Source of the DNA: Hippasteria phrygiana
Lineage: Eukaryota > Echinodermata > Asteroidea > Valvatida > Goniasteridae
Assembly (NCBI GenBank): GCA_037893225.1
Contig: JAZGUH010000026.1
Span: 682,001-746,000, forward strand
Length of the DNA stretch: 64,000 nt
Reading direction: 5' to 3'
A program made the translations under genes and the position numbers. Numbering within the stretch: the stretch's first letter is position 1; each line of letters begins with the position of its first letter. Below the pieces are notes generated by a model. The model was not told the DNA's origin, ran no database searches, and saw only the letters and a list, made by a program, of their open reading frames with translations. This document shows, piece by piece, positions 52,901 to 64,000 of the stretch.

Positions 52901-55900
52901 ATTTATTTATACATTCATAAAACACTTTAATTAATTATTTTAATCTTTATCTTCGATTAGCAATTAATTTCACAGTTATTAATGGACAGTGTACCAGGCA
53001 TTGTCACGGATGACGTAGGCTATGCAGTGTTCCTTCTTATAAAGTTTGCGAACTAAATCACTTACTGTCAATTAGAAGACGGTATTTTAGATTGTAGTTT
53101 ACCAAGACAGTCTCCGCAATCATCTTGAGAGATGGGCCTCTAAAAAATCAGTGCTACTAATATGCACCGAGAGGTAATCCTTCGTATGACAACGCACCAG
53201 GCATTGTCATTGATGATTTCCACGTCGACTGAAATGGAGAATCTATAGTTTTCGCCGTTATGGACTGAATATTGCTTCTTCTAGACTAAAGCAGTTGATT
53301 TTTCAATATTTAAGGCTTTATCTGTGTTAGTGCAACGTACCAGGCATTGCCATCGATTAATTGTAAAACTGATTTAAATCTTCAAATATTCATACAGGGC
53401 AACGTACCAGGCATTGCCCTAGATTAATTGTAAAACTGATTTAAAACTTTAAATATTCAAATAGGGCAACGTACCAGGCATTGCCATTGATTAATTGTAA
53501 ACTGATTTAAACTTTAGTGGGGCAACGTACCAGGCATTGCCACTGACACTGTAATAATTATGGTGTTACTGATTATCACCTTTATACATTAATCATTGAA
53601 ATTATTCTAATCTGGTTGTATAATTATCACTGTGCAACTATACACTCATAAACAAGTAAAATCAAGCAATTCGTAAGTTAATTGTCAATAAATTTCAATG
53701 TTATTCTTGGGCAATGTACCAGGTATTGCCACGGACTATGCAGTGTTCCTTTCATCAAATGTGTTAACTATATCAGTTATTTTCAATAGAGGGCAGTATT
53801 CCAATCGACCGTGATTTTTAATGTTTCATTAGTGCAGGCTTGGCCAATGCCTAAAATATCATAATGACAATACGAAAGGCAGAGCAACACAAGAAAGGGA
53901 TTAATTTGGCTTTACACCATAATGCAGTCGAGAAATTTTTATCTTTAAGCGAGAAATAAATAATTATGCGACAATATACCGGTCATTGCCACTTGTGCAA
54001 AGTGATAGGCATGTGTTTCAGTGATATAAAGACCTTCATGCTGTTTACAAATTATGTTTACACTACACATTAATCGTTATACGTTTTGGACAACGTTCCA
54101 GGCATTGTCAATTGCACCTTAGATGTTAACCTGTTGATGATTATCTTGAGCTTTTCCATCGACTAAAGTAGGCATTTTTGGACTAGTTGTCCCACTTCGC
54201 TTGTTTGCGCGTCTTGCCTGCTGCTTGCTGCGGACTTTGCTTGCTGACTTTTGCTCACTCTTTCACATCACTCCATTGTTCTCTGACCAAAGTATTTATA
54301 GTTAATTATTACAAATTATACCTAACCTTTTTGTTTTCGATGATTATCGACTTTATCGCGGTATAAAGTTGTTAAAAAACATGCTTGCCAAAACCGATTA
54401 GCGAATCCGAAATCTTACCACACCGCGTAGAACCTACCCGTTGCAACGAGTATTCTAAACGAATTATTCTTAAACAACATAATAACTTTACTTAACTAAA
54501 TTTACCTACCAAATTACATAATTATGTAATTTAGTAAGGTAAAAGTAAAGTATTACGTGTATGCATTACTGGCTAAACTACTTACATTACTTTACTTATC
54601 TACCGGTACTATTCTAACTCTCATGATTATATTACCTACATTAATTATGTAATTAATGTGGGTGAATATATAGAGAGTGTAGTTATAGAATAGTAGTTTG
54701 AACCTACATTTCTTACCAGGCGTATATCAAGTAGAAAGGGGCGAGAACAAAATCGAGGTCACCTTTTCAAAAATGTTGGTCGCATTTTTGTTCCGATTTT
54801 GATCCCGGACCCCAAACCTGGATACGCCACTTATTGCAAAAACTGTGGTGTTTGATTAACGCCGGCGGTATCTATATTGAACGATTTTTCAATATTCCTA
54901 CCTTATGGTGTTAATCAGTTTTTGCAGTTTAATCTACCGAAATTACTCTACTTTTAGTGGTAACTACATGTAAATCATGTGCAGTGCGGTAAGATTGTGC
55001 GTTTACGGAGTGAGCACGCGATCAAAAGACAGAATCGATAAACCGAAAATACCGAGGAAATGCAATACCAAGTAGTCGATTTTGTAAGCTGATCGAGTTT
55101 GCGAGACCGAGAACATGACTAATGAACAATTATTCAATCCCCTTGACATCTAAAACTCAACCATTCATACTGCCTCACACATTCGTTCACAACACTCAAC
55201 TGATGCTTTGCTCTGCCGCCTACACGCGTTTGCGGTGCTATAAGCCCAACCCACTAGTTTAATTCCTTGAAGATTAATAATTCAATTTATACAATCATTC
55301 TCTGTTTACAAAGTTTATCCACAATTAATAATTACTGCCTGTTAAGTTTTAAATGGTTTATCTCCAGTAAATTGCAATCGATTAAATTAATTGAATAGGT
55401 AAAGTTGGCTTCTGACTTCCTTAATGACCAACTTATCTATAATTTCGGGGCAGTATTTAGCAACATGATGATTATTAATTTCTGCTTTTGCACTCTCAAA
55501 AATAATATAAAATAAATACGACCCGAAAACAGGATGGTGTACATCTGGTGATTTGTCCATACCTGAAGAAAATTGTTGCCCGCCAAATTCATTTATGGCC
55601 TAGTGGAATACCGCCCTAAATGGATTTACACATTTTTTTTCTAAAAATAATGTCAGTTTTTATGTTTCACTAAGTTATGTTATTCGGGCTTCTGTCATTA
55701 TTGATTAAAACAATGTTAATAGTCTTTCTCAGAATTACAGGTGTAATCAATTTCATTAAATGGTTATCATGGTCCACAAATGAGTAAATCCACCAATCAA
55801 CAAAATAATTAAACAAAAATCTTAACTAAAAAATCTTAACTAAAGCTAGCTCAAGCTGAACATTTTCCATGTTTTTTGCACACGTTTTTGTAAAATGTAT

Positions 55901-56627
55901 TCGAAGCTTATCCAAAGCTTTACTTGGGGTGAAATCTACATAAAAAATCTTTACAGTCCCTTTCAAGACAACCAACGTGTAAGATGTTTACTGCCAGTTT
56001 AGCCGGCATAGTGCACCTGGCCACATACCGCGGCCTTTCATTGAGTTATGCAAGACCATAGGTTTCAAGTTTGTATAAGACCACGGGCACGTGCAGAAGT
56101 TATTCATATGCAAATCACCCTCGTGGAAACTTTTAACCACGCCCATAAGTGTCGTAGGCCACTAGTTTACGTGGTGGCACGTGCTAGCTTATTCAAATGC
56201 AAATTACACACGTGGACCGCTCAATTGAATGTGCCAAAAGGCGCGAACTCCTCCGAATTGCCAAAAAATGTCGAGTTAGACAATCACGGTAGAACTAATT
56301 CATATGCAAATTACCAAGTTCAGTAAAGCAACGTTAATAGATACAACGTACAGCATTTAGCATTGAAAAAGACAGGTTTTTCTTGGTGAAGTTCTGGTTC
56401 AACTTGACGATTCTTTTTGATACTAGTAATAAGCGATTAACGTGGTTTTAAACGCTAGAAATAGGGAAGCTTCAGAAGTTTGGTTGAAATGTACATTCTT
56501 GAGAATTAGCACAGAAAAACTTAATTTCACCCACCTCAGGTCTTGTTTAGTTACAGACTTACCAACGATGACCCCGCTGGCAAATGTGTCCCCTGGTCAG
56601 AAGCCCAAGCCGTCTCAAAATCGTCAT
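34479..56627 (-). CDS. WARS2: mitochondrial tryptophanyl-tRNA synthetase, complete, six exons
   Basis: Exons 56563-56627, 40290-40533, 39539-39619, 38402-38487, 36110-36232 and 34479-34917 (minus strand) join in frame into 346 codons including TGA; human WARS2 is 360 residues. It charges mitochondrial tRNA-Trp with tryptophan. Seen: a class I nucleotide-binding motif with HLGN at residues 34-37 inside [25 protein letters not shown] at 160-170, and KMSKS at 211-215, followed by the C-terminal tRNA-binding helices. The first 22 residues ([20 protein letters not shown] onward) are Arg-rich with no acidic residue, as expected of a mitochondrial presequence. The first intron is about 16 kb. The first exon and the exact exon 2 and exon 6 acceptors were chosen by phase. 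Confidence 0.9.
35302..35544. repeat. MITE with GCTAAGCA terminal repeats, copy 3
   Basis: Ends GGGGCCAATTTCACGCCGAT and AGCAGCTCCGTGAAATTGG, inverted. It lies in a WARS2 intron. Confidence 0.8.
35545..36109. other. WARS2 intron with tRNA-like and ATTTAAAT repeats
   Basis: Bases 35545-35600 read on the minus strand as a decayed tRNA 3' half (AGAGGTCACAGGTTCAAG). Bases 35885-36090 are a simple-sequence region of GGTTGGCTGATTTAAAT units. Confidence 0.45.
36110..36232 (-). CDS. WARS2: WARS2 exon 5
   Basis: The acceptor TTTTTTCAG and the donor GTACAA bound an exon reading [19 protein letters not shown], then [17 protein letters not shown]. It covers the part of the active site that helps hold the tryptophanyl adenylate. 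Confidence 0.93.
36280..36493 (+). repeat. family-F dispersed repeat, long copy
   Basis: Carries TTTTCAATCCATTGTTG, two copies of GCTTGGCTGCACA and a CCTCATTATAAACAACCG end. It corresponds in inverse to 11478-11600. Confidence 0.6.
36494..38401. other. WARS2 intron with family-H element and local repeats
   Basis: Bases 36640-37240 have short repeats around CCCCATAGACT, GTGGAGACAT and CGTTCGAGGAC, plus a (CA)n run at 37025. A family-H element with ends CAATCGTGGACCT and AGGTCCACAATTG spans 37261-37416. An inverted pair around GGCCTGGACGC and GCGTCCAGGCC, with AACATACGTTTAAAACC facing GGTTTTAAACGTACATGTT, lies at 37700-37830. A TGACATGTGGCA triplet repeat lies at 38025-38060. Confidence 0.5.
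38402..38487 (-). CDS. WARS2: WARS2 exon 4
   Basis: Reads [20 protein letters not shown], then QCADILLY, with donor GTAAGA after two bases of a lysine codon. The acceptor is CTCCAAAAG. The family usually has QAADILLY; here the first alanine is cysteine. Confidence 0.9.
38780..39222 (+). mobile_element. possible LINE 3' tail
   Basis: Ends ATGACGAGAATAAATGAATTG followed by (GAATT)n, a typical retrotransposon tail. The sequence before it is AT-rich and has no reverse-transcriptase frame. Confidence 0.3.
39539..39619 (-). CDS. WARS2: WARS2 exon 3
   Basis: 27 codons, phase 0 at both ends: [20 protein letters not shown], then GQFPQWK. The acceptor CATCTAACAG and donor GTGAGA are good matches. Confidence 0.92.
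39781..40132. repeat. inverted-repeat element, copy 1
   Basis: Ends AAGATTTTACTTACCCCACC and GGGGCTATTAAAGTAAAATC, inverted. The interior contains GGTACAATTTGTTATTTC and GTGCCAAGTGTTTATACAA. The same family occurs at 41369. Confidence 0.7.
40290..40533 (-). CDS. WARS2: WARS2 exon 2, HIGH-type motif
   Basis: Reads [20 protein letters not shown], then a Rossmann-fold segment with [12 protein letters not shown], ending SILFQQSS at donor GTGAGT. The start uses acceptor TTGGAGAAG, which gives the correct phase and avoids a stop. Acceptor ATAACAG at 40548 would add CACATTTGGAGAAG but does not fit exon 1's phase. Confidence 0.88.
40650..40940. repeat. foldback element with ATGCAT runs
   Basis: Left arm CTGGTCTTGGCATGAATTA, right arm its inverse TAATTCATGCCAAGACCAG. 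The arms meet around GACGTC. A partial third arm continues to 40978 (TCTCTACAGCCGCCGAG). It lies in WARS2 intron 1. Confidence 0.85.
41369..42202. repeat. inverted-repeat element, copy 2, with an inner insertion
   Basis: Ends AAAGATTTTACTGTAATACC and GGGGTATTAAAATAAAATC. Compared with the copy at 39781, an extra 440 bases lie between about 41437 and 41880, with their own inverted ends (TTTTGACATTCTCAATGCAT and TTTGAGAATGTCGAAAAGG). So one element sits within another. Confidence 0.65.
42285..43024. mobile_element. MULE-like foldback element, 740 bp
   Basis: Arms of about 290 bases are nearly identical inverses, from TAGCCCCACTAG at the left to CTAGTGGGGCTA at the right. The 9-bp sequence GGCAATGAG is duplicated at 42276-42284 and 43025-43033. 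Long terminal inverted repeats with a 9-bp duplication are typical of Mutator-like elements. No transposase. Confidence 0.85.
43034..44654. other. WARS2 intron 1, repeats and poly-G/poly-C
   Basis: Includes a family-F copy at about 43336-43500, a GGCGAATCCAG segment near 43508, and long G or C runs at 43540, 43940, 44005 and 44120. No gene was seen. Confidence 0.5.
44655..45133. mobile_element. inverted-repeat element with a GC-rich central palindrome
   Basis: Ends GGTAGTGTACACGATTGG and CCAATCATGTACACTGCA, flanked by TTTAAA on both sides. The ends resemble an element common in echinoderm genomes; that comparison is from memory. At the centre GCCGTTAGTCAAGGCGCGCG at 44846 faces CGCGCGCCTTGACTAAAGGC ending at 44964. 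Confidence 0.7.
45134..46847. other. WARS2 intron 1, no feature seen
   Basis: AT-rich with a G-run at 45408-45426. No gene was recognised. Confidence 0.5.
46848..47065. mobile_element. MITE with GCAGTGGCATATCC ends
   Basis: Terminal repeats GCAGTGGCATATCC and GGATATGCCACTGC are flanked by a duplicated AATTAA. A G-run near 47020 lies inside. Confidence 0.75.
47482..47814. repeat. inverted-repeat element with GGGGTGGATTC ends
   Basis: Ends AAGGGGTGGATTCAGG and CTCAGGATCCACCCCTGC. Non-coding. Confidence 0.55.
48651..48781. repeat. short inverted-repeat element with GGGCGGATCCAG ends
   Basis: Ends CAAAGGGCGGATCCAG and CTGGATCCGCCCTTG; G-run inside. Related single ends lie near 17508 and 43508. 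Confidence 0.6.
49130..51280. repeat. duplicated intronic block, copy A
   Basis: Shares a colinear series of landmarks with copy B: CATTAGTATAAT, GTTCCGAGTTGGTTCCAGG, CTCGACGTCGAACTCGCTTC, AATCA-CAGGAACTTTATTAT, CCACCGTCGGTGAGA, TGGAGTGTCTTCGCCGTCAT and a run of hairpins. The offset between copies grows from about 2,090 to 2,334 bases because of insertions in B. Confidence 0.85.
49500..50025. other. T-rich tract in block copy A
   Basis: Pyrimidine-rich stretch of TTTTCG and TTTTCATT words ending in a poly-T/poly-G run near 49910. The corresponding tract in copy B is 51590-52050. Open frames of up to 145 codons here consist almost entirely of Phe, Ser and Leu. Confidence 0.6.
51281..53620. 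repeat. duplicated intronic block, copy B
   Basis: The second copy of the block at 49130-51280, directly following it. It carries an extra palindromic SINE pair (52161-52305) within AGGAACTTTATTAT, which is intact in copy A. Confidence 0.85.
52161..52305. repeat. palindromic pair of SINE tRNA-like arms around (GGTAC)n
   Basis: The left arm (52161-52216) and right arm (52249-52305) are exact inverses over about 56 bases and include CCGGAGGTCGCAGGTTCGA and GAATCCCGCTCGTGCC. The centre is about six GGTAC units. The right arm matches the SINE at 14981, including CAGTTTCTTTGTTCACTTT. Confidence 0.85.
54110..56040. other. WARS2 intron 1, no gene seen
   Basis: AT-rich. An inverted pair of ACATAATTATGTAATTTAGT-type sequence lies near 54510-54680, and a short element-like pair (AGGCGTATATC and GGATACGCC) lies at 54719-54830. 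Confidence 0.45.
56080..56320. promoter_or_regulatory. cluster of octamer and E-box motifs
   Basis: Three exact octamers ATGCAAAT at 56108-56115, 56197-56204 and 56304-56311, and two CACGTG E-boxes at 56089-56094 and 56178-56183. The first two modules repeat CACGTGC, then TTATTCAxATGCAAAT and CGTGG. They sit about 300 bases into WARS2 intron 1. Binding is inferred from motif only. Confidence 0.45.
56563..56627 (-). CDS. WARS2: WARS2 exon 1, mitochondrial presequence
   Basis: ATG at 56627 opens 21 codons plus two bases, then a strong donor GTAAGT. The peptide [20 protein letters not shown] has five arginines and no acidic residue. Phase 2 at its donor matches exon 2 when spliced at TTGGAGAAG. 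The join spans 16 kb and is inference, without transcript support. Confidence 0.6.
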
Positions 56628-56693
56628 TCAAATCATTCGAAAAACGAGTTCAGTAAGTGCTCATTTCAAGCAATATCACTTAGCCTCAAAAGT

Positions 56694-56905
56694 TCAACTG
56701 TCCAACTTTAGGTTCAGTTGATTACAATTTTGAAAATGTTTGAAGGTCTGATGTTTCTGCAGAATTGCAGCCTGGAGCACCTCGCAGCTCTTGTCCACGG
56801 AAGAGTTAAAGTTTTCAAGCAGACCCCCGAGGAGCACCTTGACGTCCCCCGTGTTCCTGGGCGTCGGAGTCGGCTTGGCTTGTTGATTGAGTTCACGGGG
56901 AAACA
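56694..56905 (-). CDS. unassigned coding-like exon upstream of WARS2
   Basis: On the minus strand an open frame preceded by CCTTAG (a possible acceptor) reads FPRELNQQAKPTPTPRNTGD, then VKVLLGGLLENFNSSVDKSC, and ends CNQLNLKLDS before a stop. Codons such as GAC GTC AAG GTG CTC CTC GGG look coding, and the central part would form an amphipathic helix. There is no ATG. I do not recognise the family. A plus-strand frame with a good TTTCTGCAG acceptor overlaps it, and the strand is not certain. Confidence 0.35.
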
Positions 56906-56909
56906 CTAA

Positions 56910-57700
56910 GGACTCAAGTTAGTTTTCGGTTACCAAAATCATTTAATTTGCTTGTGCAAAAAACAGGCGAAAAATAGCGGGCGTGCGATCACGGTCCACT
57001 CTGGGCGAATTTCAACTGCGTAATGACATAGCAGTGTGAAAAGGTGATTCGTTTTAGGCGAATTTGTGCTTGAATCTGCCACCTCTACAGACAGCAGCAC
57101 TTGGCAGGTATTACTCCGCAAACAGGATTTTTCACTTTTTCTCTTTTGAAAATTCTACATTTTAGCGGAAATCTATTTTAGGAAATTTAGAAAATTTAAT
57201 TGCAATCGAGGACTTTGAGAAATCATTTTTTTTTTTTTTTTTTTTTAAAGTATAAGAGGTCCTTTGATGAAATTAACGCGAGGCCCTATTTTGACGGACT
57301 CCACAAAGCATGCAGCGGCGCGCGCAGTGACGTAACGCGTTTGGAGATTACTAATGGTCGGGACATATCACTGGGAATCCGGCAATTTTCATTGGACAAA
57401 CGGGAAAAAGTCACCTGCGCCAAAACAAGACTGGTTGGAACTGGTTCGAACTTTTAATTTAGCGCTCTCTAGTTAAGACTGCTGCTCTGTTCTATTGCGC
57501 CCTCTATGGAGGAGGAGGAGGGAGTATTTTACTCCCAAAACTTTCGTGAATAATGGTGGGGGTGGCGATTTTTAGTTGCACTAAGAAAACGATCACTGAA
57601 GTACAATATTTTAGGACCAGCAAACGTCAATAACATTAGTCTCAGCATTTACAAAGGATACAAATCTTGTTAATGCACAAAATAACGAAAGAGTGCCACA
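56910..57700. other. intergenic DNA between TRAPPC3 and the WARS2 side
   Basis: Likely to contain the WARS2 promoter. No TATA box or clear initiator was identified. A T-run lies at 57226-57246 and GGAGGAGGAGGGAG at 57510. Confidence 0.35.
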
Positions 57701-57721
57701 AAATGACTCAATCACAACAAA

Positions 57722-57727
57722 TTTATT
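57722..57727 (-). terminator. candidate TRAPPC3 polyadenylation signal
   Basis: AATAAA on the minus strand, 1.2 kb after the TRAPPC3 stop. The proposed 3' UTR would contain a family-H repeat (58005-58175) and a family-A MITE (58579-58843). Confidence 0.3.
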
Positions 57728-58578
57728 TTGGTAAAATTTGTACATAAATTTTAAAATGTAACAGATGCATGTCAAACTTAAACAAAAACTTCAAAATATT
57801 TCAAGCACACGCTTTTGAAAGATGAAATCCACCCCAAACATTCTATAAATTCAATTCTAGTACTACAACACAAATATTGAAAAAGAACATTCTCTTCCAC
57901 AAATTCTCTCTCAAAATTATTTCCAGACCATAATTTTGAGTACCAGTATATACAGAAGTCATATTTACTTGAGATTTTTTGGGGACAGTGCCAAATTTAC
58001 AAGACCACACAAACGTGTATCGACCTCCAAACGCGGACGTCCTATTGTTTCCTCTTTTGTTTGTACTAACTTATTCGGAAGACTCCCATAGGTTTTGTAC
58101 ACGATCTCAATCGCGGACGTATGCTGGGAATTGCGGACGATATCGTTCCCTTTGTTATACGTCCACGTTTGTTTGGGAAAACATCAACAAACGCAGAATT
58201 TCAGACTCCACTTTCTTATTCAGTACCATCACTGCTACGCTAAACCAGCAATTGGACAAAAAAATAATAATTTCTACCTTAAACCAAGACTAATATATGT
58301 ACCAAATCTGCTACAGTGTAAATTGTGCAACTGACAAACAATCATTTCATCAACACCGAGTAACAGGCATGCAACTTGGAATTAATAAAAACCGAGGAAA
58401 TTCCAATCTTCACAAGACTTTGTACAGTGCTTTTCAATTTTCAATGGCATAAGTGTGAAGTGAAAAACAAGAAAATCAGCTGATCCGAGGAAAAGTTGCA
58501 CGCCTGGAGTAAGTTGCGACAAGGGCCAATGACCAACAACGGCTGGTTATCAAAGTGCAAAAACCACAATCAAACTAT

Positions 58579-58843
58579 AAGCCAGTTCGGTATCCCAAAG
58601 GTCAAAGGTTGTTCGGTATCTCAAAGGTCAAAGGTTGTTTGGTATCTCAAAGGTCAAAGGTTATTCGGGATAAAATTGATGACGTAATGTCATGCCATGT
58701 TATACGAATGCCCATTCTGATTAAATGTAACACGTGCGCATTGTGCGACCACCTTTTGCATTCACACACGTGTGTTAGGTCACGCGGGTCATTCGGGATA
58801 AAATATCATTGTGCACATGTGGAGTTGAAATACCGAACTGGCC
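58579..58843. repeat. MITE family A, copy 4, with triplicated end
   Basis: The left end GTTCGGTATCTCAAAGG plus TCAAAGGTT is present three times in tandem (from 58585), then the usual interior, ending CCGAACTGGCC. Confidence 0.75.
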
Positions 58844-58938
58844 TATTCTTAGGTACAGGATGTACACATCCGCATATGCCAAATTTGGGTCCCAATCAAT
58901 TTCATATATACAGATAATTTACGACTGGATCCTGTCGA

Positions 58939-63796
<4,858 letters not shown>

Positions 63797-64000
63797 CTAG
63801 AAAGAGAAGAAAAGAATCAACAACAATTCTGAAGATAATTCAAGGATAAGATGGAGATGACAGTCTGTACAATGGTACATGCCCATCGATTGGAAGATCA
63901 CCTTGTAAAAAAAGTGCAGATTTTGGGGCATCGGACAAATCAAGACGAGTCTTAGTAACCTTAACCCTAACCTTCCCAAATCCTCCAAAATCCTCTTTGC

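Larger units (their letters stand above)
50495..54109. repeat. recurrent 21-nt hairpin, about 16 copies
   Basis: Copies start at 50495, 50653, 50853, 50996, 51061, 51128, 52827 (decayed), 52985, 53188, 53331, 53398, 53465, 53521, 53710, 53970 (weak) and 54089. Consensus: left arm GGCAACG or GACAATG, loop TACCAGG, right arm CATTGCC or CATTGTC. Left GGC pairs with right GCC and left GAC with right GTC, a compensatory change. At 53396-53420 the stem extends by two more pairs. It lies on the antisense strand of WARS2 intron 1; being self-complementary it folds on either strand. Confidence 0.8.

Noticed and set aside
50495..54109. Smaug recognition elements
   Set aside because: The loop contains CAGG, but not at the 5' side of the loop as that protein requires, on either strand.
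57200..57457. 85-codon plus frame
   Set aside because: It runs through a poly-T tract and has no coding-like codon pattern or homology.

Overview
This is a piece of a eukaryotic nuclear genome: intron-rich, AT-rich between exons and crowded with short inverted-repeat DNA transposons. Three protein-coding genes can be read exon by exon with in-frame splice junctions: the 3' part of MAP3K4 on the plus strand, a complete mitochondrial tryptophanyl-tRNA synthetase (WARS2) on the minus strand, and most of TRAPPC3/BET3 on the minus strand. Protein similarity, intron sizes and a terminal repeat near 44.66 kb that resembles a common echinoderm element suggest a marine deuterostome invertebrate, most likely an echinoderm. 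That identification is modest in confidence.

Layout. 1-11.75 kb: last ten coding exons of MAP3K4 (kinase domain and C-terminus), with Crypton-like recombinase fragments, foldbacks and small inverted-repeat elements in its introns. 11.75-22.9 kb: gene-poor, with hAT-like elements, a nested insertion, a tRNA-headed SINE, a 34-bp minisatellite and a tandem repeat. 22.9-28.7 kb: about 36 tandem tRNA-like units of about 142 bp on the plus strand, then three unrelated tRNA-like units of about 152 bp on the minus strand. 28.7-34.5 kb: a compact three-helix sequence, a foldback and unannotated DNA. 34.5-56.6 kb: WARS2, whose 16-kb first intron holds a MULE-like foldback, several small elements and a tandemly duplicated block of about 2.3 kb. 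56.7-56.9 kb: an unidentified coding-like ORF. 58.9-63.8 kb: TRAPPC3, whose first exon lies beyond the window.

The least expected signal is in WARS2 intron 1 (49.3-54.1 kb). A 21-nt hairpin recurs about 16 times with a conserved 7-nt loop and compensatory stem changes. A second, longer hairpin recurs five times in the same duplicated block, also with a compensatory pair change. The second notable feature is the tRNA-like array: better-kept units fold as a cloverleaf with A box, B box, downstream T-runs and UUA at the anticodon position.

The three genes act in unrelated processes (stress MAPK signalling, mitochondrial translation, vesicle tethering). Nothing in the sequence suggests co-regulation.
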